A stretch of 64,000 nt of DNA. Origin: Diphasiastrum complanatum. Lineage: Eukaryota; Streptophyta; Lycopodiopsida; Lycopodiales; Lycopodiaceae. Below the pieces are notes generated by a model. The model was not told the DNA's origin. It did not search any database and saw only the letters and a program-made list of their open reading frames with translations. A program made the position numbers and the translations under genes. The stretch is taken from contig CM055093.1 of assembly GCA_029204225.1 (NCBI GenBank), positions 2,398,887-2,462,886 on the forward strand, read 5' to 3'. Shown one piece after another: positions 41,183 through 52,429 of the stretch; within the stretch, counting starts at the first letter, position 1, and each line of letters begins with the position of its first letter.

Positions 41183-42127
41183 CTACACTATAGTTAGATC
41201 AGGTCTAGTTATAGTAAGATAGATCAAGGAGCCTACAAGTCTCCTATATAGTGTGATGTCCTCAAAGGATGCTTCATCATCACTATTGGAAACTTTTACA
41301 TTTTGCTCCATAGGAGTTTCTACTCCTTTACAATCTTTCATTTCAAACTTTTCTAAGATAGAAGAAGCATATTTGGATTGACAAATAAAACTCAAATCCT
41401 TGCCTCTTGAAACTTCTATTCCTAATATGAAATGAAGATTACCAAGATCTACCATCTTAAACTCCTTAAACAATGCTACTTTCACTTCTTGTATACCATC
41501 AAGATCATTTCCACTAAGGATAATGTCATCAACATACAAAATGAGAATGATGATTTTATCATCATTAAATCTTAAGTACAAAGAAGGATCATAAGCACTT
41601 ACAACAAACTTAATAGAGTTTAAGAAGGTATTCAACCTAGAGTACCAAGCTCTAGGTGCTTGCTTAAGCCCATAAAGGCTTCTTAGCAACAAACACACTT
41701 TTTCCTCTTGATCTTCTTTGATGAAGCCCTTGGGTTGCCTCATGAAAATCTCCTCTTCCAAATATCCATTGAGAAAAGAATTTGTCACATCAAGTTGAAA
41801 TAGAGGCCAATTGAAAGTAGTTGCAAGAGAAATAATCAACCTTATGGAAACTAACTTAGCAACAGGAGCAAAAGTTTCATCAAAATCTGCTCCCTTGGTT
41901 TGCAAGAACCCCTTTGCCACTAGCCTTGCCTTGTGTTTGTTGATGCTCCCATCTTGATTGTACTTCAATCTATAGATCCATTTGCACTCAAGTGGCTTTC
42001 TTCCTTGAGGAAGATTCACAAGCTTCCATGTATGATTCTCCATAAGAGCATCATACTCCTTTTGCATGGCATCCCTCCATTCTTGTGACTCCATAGCTTC
42101 TTCAAAGCAACTTGGCTCATCAAACAT
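41183..42127 (-). pseudogene. Copia element Y: reverse transcriptase
   Basis: 314 residues, nearly complete. 'FDEPSCFEEAMESQEWRDAMQKEYDAL', 'LVNLPQGRKPLECKWIYRLKY', 'FAPVAKLVSIRLIISLA', 'FQLDVTNSFLNGYLEEEIFMRQP' (first Asp), 'YGLKQAPRAWYSRLN', 'ILYVDDIILSGND' (DD) and 'MVDLGNLHFILGIEVSR' are all present in order. The reading ends at 'SLIYLTITRPDLTIV' by frameshift or stop. It is separated from integrase by one frame change near 42130. Confidence 0.95.
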
Positions 42128-42132
42128 AGAAG

Positions 42133-43380
42133 TTAGAAAGTGTAAGAGGTAAGTGAATGTAGATCTTCCCTTTGTTCACCTTTGTCAACATAGGTGAGCC
42201 TTGAGGGCTCGACCTTCCTTCTTGTAGATCTCCTTGGAGTCCTCGGATCTTGAGATGGATCTTCAAGATCTTGATCACATGTAGGCTCCTCCTCAAACCT
42301 TACAAGATCCTTGACATAAGATGGATTAGAAGCTTTCTCATTCAACTTGAAGTAGTTACCTTCATCAAAAGTAACATCTCTACTCACTAAAATCTTCTTA
42401 GTGATAGGATTATAGACTCTATATCCTTTGCTATTTTCAGCATAACCAACAAAGATCCCTTTAATAGAAGTAGGATCATCCTTTTTTCTTGTATCTAATG
42501 CTTGAAAAACATAGCAAGTAGATCCGAAAATTCTTAGATCTTTAAGATTCGGCTTCTTACAAAATAGAGCCTCATAAGATGTTATGCCTCCAATGGGCTT
42601 ACATGGCAATCTATTACACAAATAAGTTGCACAAATAATAGCATCTCCCCAAAAGGACTTAGGTAGAGATGCATCTAACCTTAAAGTCTTAGCACACTCA
42701 CATAGTGTTCTATTCATCCTCTCGGCTATTCCATTTTGTTGAGGACTATAAGTACATGTAAGTTCTCTCTTAATGCCATTGGATTTACAAAACTCTATCA
42801 TCTTGGTGGAGATATACTCTCCACCATTGTCACTCCTCAATACTTTAATTCTAGCATCAAGTTGATTTTCAACTAGAGTTTTGAACTTAACAAAAGCTTC
42901 AAACACTTTACTTTTGGAATCCAAAAGTTCAATCCAAGTGTATCTAGAGTAATCATCAATAAAAGATACATACATAGATGCACCTCTATTAAATTCTTGA
43001 GAAAAAGAGTGCACATCACTATGAATAAGATCTAATGCTTTTGTAGATCTAGCGGAAGAGATATCAAAAGGTAGCTTGTGTGCCTTTGAGAGGCTACAAG
43101 CTTCACAACTTTTTCCACACTTTGAGAGTGTCTTTGGAAGGCTAAGAGAAAGATCCTTGGTGCATAGCATCTCCATAGATTTGAAGTTGGGGTGGCCCAA
43201 CCTCTTATGCCAAAGCTCCATTTGATTGAGCTCCTCCTTCACCATGTTCACACTTCCAAAAAAAACATTAGCATCTAGCTTAAAAAGCCTTCCTTGATTG
43301 AATCCCTTTACAATGCAAGTATTATTCATCATTATGGAGCAAACTCGCTTAAAATGGACATCTAAGCCATCATCCATCAA
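42133..43380 (-). pseudogene. Copia element Y: integrase
   Basis: 415 open residues. Zinc domain 'WHKRLGHPNFKSMEML' with 'CGKSCEACSLSKAHKL'; core 'DLIHSDVHSF' (D), 'SFIDDYSRYTWIELL', 'LRSDNGGEYISTKM' and 'YSPQQNGIAERMNRTL' (E); C-terminal 'RIFGSTCYVFQALDTRKK' and 'GIFVGYAENSKGYRVYNP'. All catalytic residues are in place. It is in frame with the gag-protease reading and separated only by one TAA where the family has a Lys codon before 'LMDDG', so Y was until recently a single gag-pol frame. Confidence 0.95.
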
Positions 43381-44547
43381 TTACCCTACACTTAACAAAT
43401 TCTTAGTGAGTGTAGGAACATAGAATACATTATCAAGATCTACTCTTTTAGAGGATCCAAGACTTAAGGGAATAGTTCCCACTCCATCTATTCTACATTC
43501 TTGATCGCTTGCTGTTAGAATAGACCTTTTACAACCTACAAAAGGTACAAGAGTTGAGAAAAAATCCTTTTGGAATGTCATGTGGGAACTAGCCCCACTA
43601 TCAATCCACCATGTGTCTTTGGAGTAGCTCTTTGATGTCGATGTAGAAGCCATCAAGGATGAATCCACTTCATCCTCATCTTCCTCAAGAGTGAGGTTGC
43701 CTTGTTTGCTCTCTCCTTGTGCATTCTTCTTTTTGAAATACTTGGATGCAAAGTGCCCCTTCTTTCCACAAAAGAAGCACTTGAGTTTGGCTTTGTTCTT
43801 CTTTCCACCTTTGGAGCTTGATGGTTGATCATCATTCTTGGTCTCCTTGTGTTGGATCTTCTTCTTTGACTTTGCCTTTCCCTTGCTTGAGAAGTTAGCC
43901 TTCTCATCACCATCATGCAACTTTAAGGATCCAATCCTTTGCTTGACATGAAGGATCCTACTCTCCTTGGCTACAAGCACACTATGAAGCTTGTCTATGG
44001 AAGGTAGTGCATCTTGAATAGCAAAGCTTTGTACAAGATTGGAGAACTCATCTCCAAGACCATTCAAAATGATTTGAACAAGTCCATCATCATGAATACC
44101 CTCACTAATGATGGAAAGTTCTTTGTTGAGAGATTTAATTCTCAAGACATACTCTTGAGCACTCTCATCACTCCCTCTAATGCTTTGAAGAACTTTATTT
44201 CTAATCATAAGCACTCTAGAAGTATTTTTGGATTCATAAATTCCTTTGAGGTAGTTCCATGCCTCCTTGGCCGAGGTACAAGATGCTACTTCCTTTAGAA
44301 GTTCATTACTAACATTCATTTTCAAGCAATGTAATGCTAGTCTAGCTCTCTTTTTGTACCTCACTTGATCTTGACCTCCTTGAGGTTCTTCTTCCTCTCC
44401 TCTGACAAGATCAAACATATCTTGGAGCACTAGTAGTGACTCCATTATTACTTTCCAAGTTGAATAATTATTAGAATTTAGCCTTTCACTAGCCTCAAGA
44501 AGATAGGCTCCAATTGAACCCATTCTAACTAGTAACAAGTACAACAA
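43381..44547 (-). pseudogene. Copia element Y: gag and protease
   Basis: 388 residues. Gag: 'LNSNNYSTWKVIMESLLVLQDMFDL', 'SCTSAKEAWNYLKGIYESKNTS', 'LNKELSIISEGIHDDGLVQIILNGL'; zinc knuckle 'CFFCGKKGHFASKYF', where the last Cys is Tyr; an acidic linker; protease 'TWWIDSGASSHMTFQKDF' with active-site D-S-G and 'VDLDNVFYVPTLTKNLLSVG'. It ends in a TAA immediately before integrase. The true start is probably the second Met ('MGSIGAYLLEASERL'). Near-intact apart from the knuckle change and that stop. Confidence 0.93.
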
Positions 44548-45133
44548 ATGTACTATTCAAAGGCTCTTCCTTCTTTCTTTCTCAAAATTTAGCTAAAATG
44601 CTACTTTCTTGAATCTCACTAGACTTAAGAAGCAAGATCTATAATGATCTTGAACTCAAAAAGATTTGGGAAAGTGTATTCTACACAATCTATTCAATTA
44701 GAACCTTGGATTTGATTTTTGGAAGTGCCAATGCCTTCTTATGATGTTTAGAATTGGTTTTAGTTTCACTCTTGAACTAAAAACATAATCCTCAAACTCT
44801 CTCGCAAGGATTTGAAGGTCTAATAAGATTCTAACACCATTCACTCATCAAATCTATAATGGAAAGAATGGTTTTTCATAAGCACATCACTGGTTTCACT
44901 CTACAGAACTTGTTTGAATCTCAAATATTGAAAAAACACAAAGTTTTGGTGAAAGTACAACTCTAGCAGCCTCTCACACGTGTGAGAAGTAATTTTGAAC
45001 TTTACACACTAATCTGAACCTCAACATCACAAGTAAACTATTAGAAAATGTCGCCCTCCTTCAAAGTGACTCTAGCACCAATGCTTTCACCAAAATGAAG
45101 AATCTTGGAATATCAACTAAGCTCTTTGACTTG
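44548..45133 (-). other. Leader of element Y
   Basis: Lies between the primer-binding site and gag. Non-coding, AT-rich, with one CACACGTGTG at 44975-44984 inside the longer palindrome CTCACACGTGTGAG. Confidence 0.7.
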
Positions 45134-45145
45134 GCTCTGATACCA
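45134..45145 (-). promoter_or_regulatory. Primer-binding site of element Y
   Basis: The minus strand reads TGGTATCAGAGC directly after the LTR's terminal CA: the initiator-Met tRNA site. Confidence 0.95.
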
Positions 45146-45813
45146 TGTCAAATTTCAAAGTTTATGGACTGAAATTGATCTACAAATGATCACAAAGAGT
45201 GATTGGTAGCTTGGGATCTTGATCTATATCAAGACTAGCTTCCAAATCTAGCTTCTACTTGACAATCTTTGTGTTTCCAAGCAAGAACAATAAAAAAAGA
45301 TGATCCACGGCTTCACATGTGTGAAGTACAGCTACTGTACGGCCTGATAACAGAGAAATAGTTTACTTATCATTTACAAAGCATTCATTCAAAAGAAAAG
45401 TGCTTAAGAGAGTCAAAACACAATGATAGCTTCACAAACCAAGATTTCTCATCATTAGCTCAATAATGGATCCATCATGGATCAAGTACAAATTCACCAT
45501 AATCTCTCTCTAAGCTGCATCCAACACGTGTGGGACAGTTCATTGTACTCATCCATATCCACTTTGGATAAGATCTATCAAGTTTGCCACATCATATATT
45601 TGTGGTTTGTGTCGACCTTCTAGATTCCTATAATCTAGGACCTAACTCCTATAATTTAGGAGATGTCACATTAGACTCAAATGAAAGCTAATCAAAATGG
45701 ATCTGAATATTACAAGTGTCATTTCACATGTGTGGACAGGTTCTCACACGTGTGGATCCACATAGATGTCTAATATTCATAAAAAACCATGTGAAAATTG
45801 GTAAATTCTAACA
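45146..45813 (-). repeat. 5' LTR of copia element Y
   Basis: 668 bp; the minus strand starts TGTTAGAATTTACC and ends '…TTTGACA'. It is followed by CTTAT at 45814-45818; the same five bases precede the other LTR end once the inversion at 39925-40845 is taken into account. It carries two G-box palindromes at 45727-45754 and a decayed CTTCACATGTGTGAAG at 45311-45326. Confidence 0.93.
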
Positions 45814-46533
45814 CTTATAAGCTGTATGGTCCTGATACCCTGCAAATCTTGTATAGCCGGGATACAGCCTTTATCGAGGATCAGTTCGTCGACCTCAAAA
45901 GGCAAGGACATTGCTCAAGAAGAACCTCCATCACCTGCCATTGACACGACAGTCCGAGTTTCTGGCTTAGGCGTGTCTATTGTCGACTCACTTCGAGACA
46001 ACAAATCAGATGAAGATGTTGCTGCTATCCAACAACAAATCCCAGGAGCGGTTTATCAGTCGAATCTTCCCAGAAGATCAAGCCGAGTGCACACACAGCC
46101 CACAAGGTATACTCCGGAGTCTGCTTGTCTCTTGATGCGAGAATTGACGACAGTCAAAGAGGCACTTAGCCAACCAGACTCTGATCTCTGGAGAGAAGCT
46201 ATGGACAGAGCGTATTCCTCTCTAATTAGGAACCAGACATGGTCATTAGTCAAAGCTCCTGTTGGCTGCAATATCATTGATTGCAAATGGATCTTTAAGA
46301 TCAAATACAATGCCAACGGAGCAATTGATCTAAGGAAGGCAAGACTGGTAGCACGAGGATTTACCCAGATCCCGAATGTCGACTACAGTGAGACTTTTAG
46401 TTCCGTCGTCAAACATTCGTCGATCCAAATGCTCTTGTCTTATGTTGCAGCTGCTGATCTCGAAGTGCATCAACTCGATGTACAAACAGGCTATCTGAAT
46501 GGAGTTATACGAGAAGATATCTACATGATCTAG
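45814..46533 (+). pseudogene. Copia element X: integrase end, linker and RT start
   Basis: The first codons continue integrase ('LYGPDTLQILYSRDTAFIED'), then one frame shift near 45890. A Ser/Pro linker follows, then 'SRVHTQPTRYTPESACLLM', 'DSDLWREAMDRAYSSLIRNQTW', 'IIDCKWIFKIKYNANGAI', 'KARLVARGFTQIPNVDYSETF' and 'LEVHQLDVQTGYLNGVIRED' (first RT Asp). It ends at a TAG in 'IYMI*PEGY'. Lies immediately right of element Y, which interrupts X. Confidence 0.9.
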
Positions 46534-47720
46534 CCCGAAGGATACATTCTGGAAGGGACGAAGAATCATGTCTGTAAACTCCACAAAGCACTGTACGGCT
46601 TGAAACAGTCTACCAGGGCTTGGTTCCATAGGATCAACACATTCCTCATTGAACAAGGATTCAAACCAAGCACTGCTGATTGCAACGCCTATTCCAAGTC
46701 AGTACAACAATCTTTCATTATCATCACCTTATACGTGGATGATACCTTGCTCTTCAGCAACAATACCAATATGGTCAAGGATTTGAAACAGATATTGTTT
46801 TTAGAGTTCGACATGACTGATCTGGGCAAAGCTCACTTCTGTTTGGAAATTCAAATCCACAGAGATAAAGTAAATCAACTAATTTACATCACTCAACAAA
46901 TGTATCTTAACAATGTTCTTAACAGATACAATTTGATGAATTGTAATTTAGCTCACTCACCAATGGATCCAGGCCTGCATCTGTCAAAGGACCAATGTCC
47001 CCAGACCAAGCAGGAAGTGGAGCAAATGAGAGAATACCCTTATCGATCGATACTAGGATCTCTCATGTATGCAATGGTCTATAAAGACCAAATATCTCTT
47101 TTTCTCACTCAGCCAATACATGGCTAATCTTGGCATTACCCATTGGAAGGCTCTCATACGAGTCATGAGATATATTCGAGCTACCATGGACCAGTGCATT
47201 TGCTATGGAGATGTCAGCAACGACAATCTCCATCAGCTCAGTGGTTATTCTGATGCAAGCTGGGGAGGAGATGTAGACAATCGTAAATCCAGATTTGGAT
47301 TTACATTCTTCTTCAACGGCGGTCCTATCTCATGGAACAGTCGTAAGCAAACTTCTGTCGCACTTTCTTCTACAGAAGCAGAATACATTGCTGCTTCTCA
47401 ATGTATGAAGGAAGCATTTTGGTTGAGAAATTTGTTGTCAGACCTTAATCTGAATTAATATAGCCCTATAATTTTATTTTGTGATAATCAAAGTGCTATT
47501 GCCTTATCGGCCAACCCTAGATTTCACTCTAGGAGTAAGCACATTGAAATCAGATATCGCTACATCAGGGGCAAGGTTCTCGACAAGGAAGTAAGCTTAA
47601 TGTACTGCAGAACACAGGACATGGTTGCAGACATATTCATGAAAGCACTCAATGCTAATGCGCACAACAAATTTTGTGCATTGCTTAGTCTAAAGATCAA
47701 GGCGTTCACGGATCCAGATT
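46534..47720 (+). pseudogene. Copia element X: RT palm, RNase H and pol end
   Basis: Contains 'ALYGLKQSTRAWFHRINTFL', 'ITLYVDDTLLFSNNTNMV' (DD), 'FDMTDLGKAHFCLEIQIHR', 'YRSILGSLMYAMV' and, after a frame change near 47090, 'LSGYSDASWGGDVDNRKS' (Asp), 'SVALSSTEAEYIAASQCMKEAFWL' (Glu), then past a stop 'CDNQSAIALSANPRFHSRSKHIEI' and 'MVADIFMKAL'. It ends before a polypurine tract (agcagggg, 47722-47729). Moderately decayed, with three or four breaks. Confidence 0.9.
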
Positions 47721-47729
47721 AAGCAGGGG

Positions 47730-48020
47730 TGTTGGATTTGTTTCCTCTACTCTACCAAATCCCATTCTTAATCTGCCTCCATTCACGCTGCATATGTACT
47801 CGCGTTGTCACGCAGTCAGCATATTAACATGCAAATTCTCACAGACGATGAAAGGACAAAAAGCAAAGGTTGATGTCATGCCCTCTTCATGCTCACCCAC
47901 GTAGCTGCGCTAACAGACTGGACAACGATTGCAGCCACCCACAATCTCTTACAGACGGCACATGCACCCTGTACTTTTTTCATCTACACACTTGTAACAT
48001 GATGTATATATATATAGATG
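47730..48020 (+). repeat. Partial 3' LTR of element X (U3 side)
   Basis: Starts TGTTGGATTTG directly after the polypurine tract and aligns with the reverse complement of the right ~430 bp of 48236-49312 (with gaps). Similarity ends at a TATATATATA stretch near 48005-48020. The remaining ~640 bp of the LTR are not here, but an equivalent piece lies inverted at 38538-39330. Confidence 0.8.
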
Positions 48021-48235
48021 TTTCATATGTTGGTGACTCTAATACTCTAATTTGGAGGTCATGTAATGATAAATGAAAAGATAGTTTAACCTTGTTGACA
48101 TTCAACTTTCTTATTATATTTATATGTAGTGATATCTTTTCAAATACTAGTATTTTTTGGAATTGCTTGGGTTGTTTTTTAATACGTTATAACCATTTGA
48201 ACCACATATAGCAAACAAATCTATATAGAAAATTT
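48021..48235. other. Short AT-rich spacer between X-family LTRs
   Basis: No coding sequence, LTR similarity or primer site is seen. Confidence 0.5.
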
Positions 48236-49312
48236 TGTTGGGAGAGAGGGAGGAAGAATAAGTGATGAACACGAACGAGAAACGAACTCGAACAAGAAGC
48301 AAATAAGAAGCAAACTCGAACAAAAAATGTTCGTGCGCAGCAGAATGAGTTAAAAGACTCTCTCCCTAAGCATGACTATGCCTATCAGAATGAGCAGAAC
48401 TTTAGTGACATTCTAGATTATGTAGCCAAACATTTAAATGGATGAAGCACTAGATGAATAATTTGTCGCGAATTGCAAGACAAATTATCTGTCGCGAATT
48501 ATTCGCGAAGAGCTAGACTGTGCTCGACTGATAATTAGTCGTGAATTGTTCATGAAAGACAAGACTAGAAATTGATTGTCTATTACCAGAAAGAACAGCT
48601 AGAAAGATCAGACAAAATGAAGAACAAGCATAGCAATATTAACACAGATCTGAATGTAGAACAAAGAGCTGTATCAGATTAAGTATATCATGTATACAAG
48701 TTAATAATGTGGCAGAGCACAATACAATAGCGGACGAAACCGCGTGCCCTATGAAGCTTATTTTTGTTTGTAATGAGGAATGAAACCTCTTCTCTTAGTC
48801 TCTTCTTAACTCACTTGATCATCTGATTATCATCTTCATCGATTACGCAGATGGTATCCAATATATATACGTAATATTACAGGTGTGCAGATGCAAAAGT
48901 ACAGAGTGGATGTGCTGTCTGTAGGAGATCGTGGGTGGCTGCAATCGTTGTCCAATCTGTTAACGCAACTGCATGGTGGGTGAAGGTGAAAAGGGTGAAA
49001 CGTCAGCCAGTACTGAAGTGAATGTTGGTGATGACGCAAAAGTGCATCACTCTTACGAATGGCCTTAGGATAAGATTTACAGAGTGCCTTATCTGTTAGG
49101 GCACCTTTGGCATTCAGTAAGGTAGTGTCCCCTTTTCGCCTGTCACCATGACCTGTGTAAGAACACAGTGTCACGATTCATTCGCTTTTTCTTCGTCTGT
49201 GCGAATTTGCGAGTAAAAATGCAGCCTGCGTGACAACGTTAGAAAAATATGCAGCAGGAATGGAGGCAGATTAAAATTGGGATTTAGGAGAGTAGGAGGA
49301 GTAAATCCAACA
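48236..49312 (-). repeat. Full-length LTR, X family, minus orientation (solo)
   Basis: 1077 bp; the minus strand starts TGTTGGATTTACTCC and ends '…CCCTCTCTCCCAACA'. It includes 'gtcgcgaattattcgcgaag', an interrupted palindrome, near 48490-48510, and a TATATATA stretch near 48866. No primer site or polypurine tract adjoins it and the flanking five bases (aattt / tttat) do not match. Confidence 0.8.
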
Positions 49313-49640
49313 TTTATTTTCACTTTAATCCATGTGACCAAAGTCTTTATCAAGATCAACAATTGTATCAATTTGTGCACAAGTCATTTCATTCCAATTA
49401 TTGAGTGAAATGTTTTATCCAAAATAAAAGTTCTTACTGCGTTGTAGGATTTGTTTACATGTGATTCAAATTAATGAATTGTTGTTGAGTTCATATGTAT
49501 TGTTTCGAGAACATTGATTCAGAAAATAAGTTGACTTGAGAAAAGTCTATGTTAACAGAATCACCTTGGTTTTGGAGGTATATTGGACATATCTCAAGAG
49601 TCATCTAGTGATCAAAGGACGTCTTTTGAGATGCTATTGA
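49313..49640. other. Non-coding stretch
   Basis: Nothing recognised. Confidence 0.4.
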
Positions 49641-49926
49641 AGAGGAGGCAGAGTGTCAAATTTTTTAGAACTTTTGTATGCACTTGCTATGTAAATATAA
49701 CTCTTGATGAATAGGACAAAGGAGGATCCATCTTCAAGGAAAGGTACTTTTGTTGGATATAGTGAGGTGAGTAAAGCCTACAAGGTTTACATTCCTACGA
49801 GTAATAAGGTGATTATTGGTAGAGATGTCATTTTTGATGAGGGAAACATTCCAAAAGTGACGAGATGTCTCGTCCATATCGGGGTCAATGCCTTGATGGT
49901 ATTCTTAGATGATATTGTATCTACAG
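49641..49926 (+). pseudogene. Ty1/copia integrase C-terminal fragment, then poly-A
   Basis: Reads 'TCYVNITLDE', a stop, then 'KEDPSSRKGTFVGYSEVSKAYKVYIPTSNK' and 'VIIGRDVIFDEG', the end of copia integrase. It then loses similarity and runs into an A tract at about 49927-49944. It is a small isolated piece with no flanking LTR. Confidence 0.75.
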
Positions 49927-49944
49927 AAAAAAAAAAAAAAAAAA

Positions 49945-52429
49945 CTTAAGAAAATAGAAAATTCAATGGCCCGAGATTTTTTTTTGGAAATGGTTGATGA
50001 TTGGATCCTATGTTGGATATAGGATAGTCAAATAATCATTTTGATTTTCTGACTATAGGATCTAAAGGCAAAGAACTTTCTTGGAGAGAGATCTGATGGT
50101 ATGGGACATTCGTGATTTCAAAGGGGAATTCTTGTGTGAGAATGATCTGTAGACCAATGGTTAGTATTTATATTATTTGTAATGCTAACTGTTAAAATAA
50201 TTGGTTAAACATGTTTAGGGTATTTGGAGAGGTTATGAGATATAGATCCGGATCCCTCAATGGTATCTCATGTATTCCAAATTGGAAATCCTTAGAAGCT
50301 ATTTCTCTTTTAATTTAAATCTCTACTTTTTAGAAATTTCTTTAATACAAGACAATTGGATTGAGATTCATATAATTCCTTCCAATGTTCTGAAAGACTG
50401 TTAAAGTTATATGAATTCATACTTCCATTTCAGTTTGTGAATATAGCTTAGAATCGATTGATGTTTTCAATTTATTAAGTGGAATTTAGACTTCCTGAGT
50501 CCAATTGTTTATCTCTATTTGATAGTAGATTATTGAGAGTAATGTTTCTATCACTCGGGATAAGATATTTTATGATTTTGAGGAAAAAGTCCGGTTTGTA
50601 ATAGTAATGGATACTCATTACTGATTTGTTCGAATCTTTGATATCTTATACGTTGTCTCCTGAGAACTTTTTAATCAAAACTATGGAATTTCTTTTAAAA
50701 GGGGGAGAAGAAAATGATAGGAATAAGACTTTCATGGGATCAACCAGTTGCATAGATTTCTTTTATGGAATCCAGTGTGTGTGCAATGGTGGAACTATCT
50801 AATGGAATAGAGGAAATCTCTAGTGATTGTTTTGAATAATCTAGAACTAGAGTAGTTTTGGGGAGCTGTGAGATATTTATGAATATGGGAAGTAGAGGTA
50901 AATATTAAATTAAGGTTCACTGATTTGCTGCCAAGTACCATTTAGTTATGGATTGGATCAGAGGAATAAAGCTTTAATCTTAACCTTATGTCCAAAGATG
51001 TCTATGTAAGTCCGCCTAATCTTGGTTTGTGCACTAAGATCTATTGTAGGTTGATTGGTTGAAGGAATTTTGTTGGTAAAAGTATGATGGTTGGAAAATC
51101 TGTGATGTGGAATTATTCACTTAAGAGATTTTCCAGATATGTTATTTACTCATGAGAAATAGAGTTCTTCAGTAGCTGAGCTACAAGACTCTCAGTGAGA
51201 TATGTGAGTAACATATGCGGATTTTGGAGAAATCTGCCAAATAAGGACATATGTGTTTATGTATTGGGTCATAGTAAGATTTTTCTCATATGTGCATGAG
51301 TAATCTTGTTTGGATCTACTATGTATTCCTGGTTACTAAGGTTATCTGGTGGACTTAACCTAGTTGTTGAACATAGACATATGATCAAGTATTGTGTTCG
51401 ACAATTGCTTGCAAAGTTAAAAGATGTGTTTTGATAGATCTATAGGTTAACTTAAAAGTGATTTGGATATGGATCTGAATGTGGTGTTGTATGGTACAAT
51501 TAAGATCTGCACCTAGACATTTAAAATTTCTAAATCATGAGCAATTAACTTGAGTAGTCCATTTAATTGGTAAAACGGACAATGTGAAGAGCATTTACCG
51601 AAAACTATTTGTTTTGTGTGTATTGCTTGTAAGACACATAATTTATGAGTCATTCGGATTCATCAAGGAATTGTGTGCATAGGATACTAAATTCTTGGAT
51701 GAGTATTTCTCAGTTGAGAAATAAACTTGATTCATTAGTGATATTATCCCTGTGAGCTCAACATCCTAATGGTTCCAGCAATGGTAAACTGAATTTAATT
51801 GGAATTCAGCAGAACTTTGTAATCTCTAGATATTGTTCTAGGTGATTGTATAAAGTTTATCTTGTTAAAGGCATGTGTATAAATTGGTCTTTAATACTTG
51901 GTTGATTATAGAATTTGGACCTCATAATCTGGTTAAGAATCGGATTGGAAGAATATTCTTGGAATCCACTGATTTTCCTTGTAGAAAAGATTTCAGAATG
52001 ATTCTTATATTTTCTAGGTTGTATGTTGTGCATATATCCCAATATTTTTTAATGATTAAGTATGATTTTGGAATCCTGTAATTATGATTGACGAATCATA
52101 AGGTTCTAAATGTTTATGATTGATGGATCATAAATAGATACTTAAAGGTCATTAGAAGATTATAAGAAAATGTGAGGATTGTTAAGATAATGAGTAATTC
52201 TTGATCAATTTGGTGAGTCAAGGATTTGGATCTGTTGATTGAACTCTAAATTTCTTTACTCCAGCACATACTTGAGATTGTGTGGATCTCACAGGCATTT
52301 TCATAAGTAATTGCTTACTTATGAGGAATTTGCTTACCTTTCATATTGTAGTCTATAAGTGCTTGTGTACAAAGTTCAATCTATATCTCCAGATTTATAG
52401 GAGACAGATAAATCTATTAAGATACAAAT
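49945..52429. other. Long AT-rich stretch, nothing recognised
   Basis: No open frame over about 70 residues, no retroelement motif and no tandem repeat was found. Probably very old repeats. Confidence 0.45.

Noticed and set aside
41183-44547. Element Y as a currently active copia element
   Set aside because: A stop before integrase, two frame changes in pol, a lost Cys in the knuckle and a missing RNase H end rule out autonomous activity of this copy.
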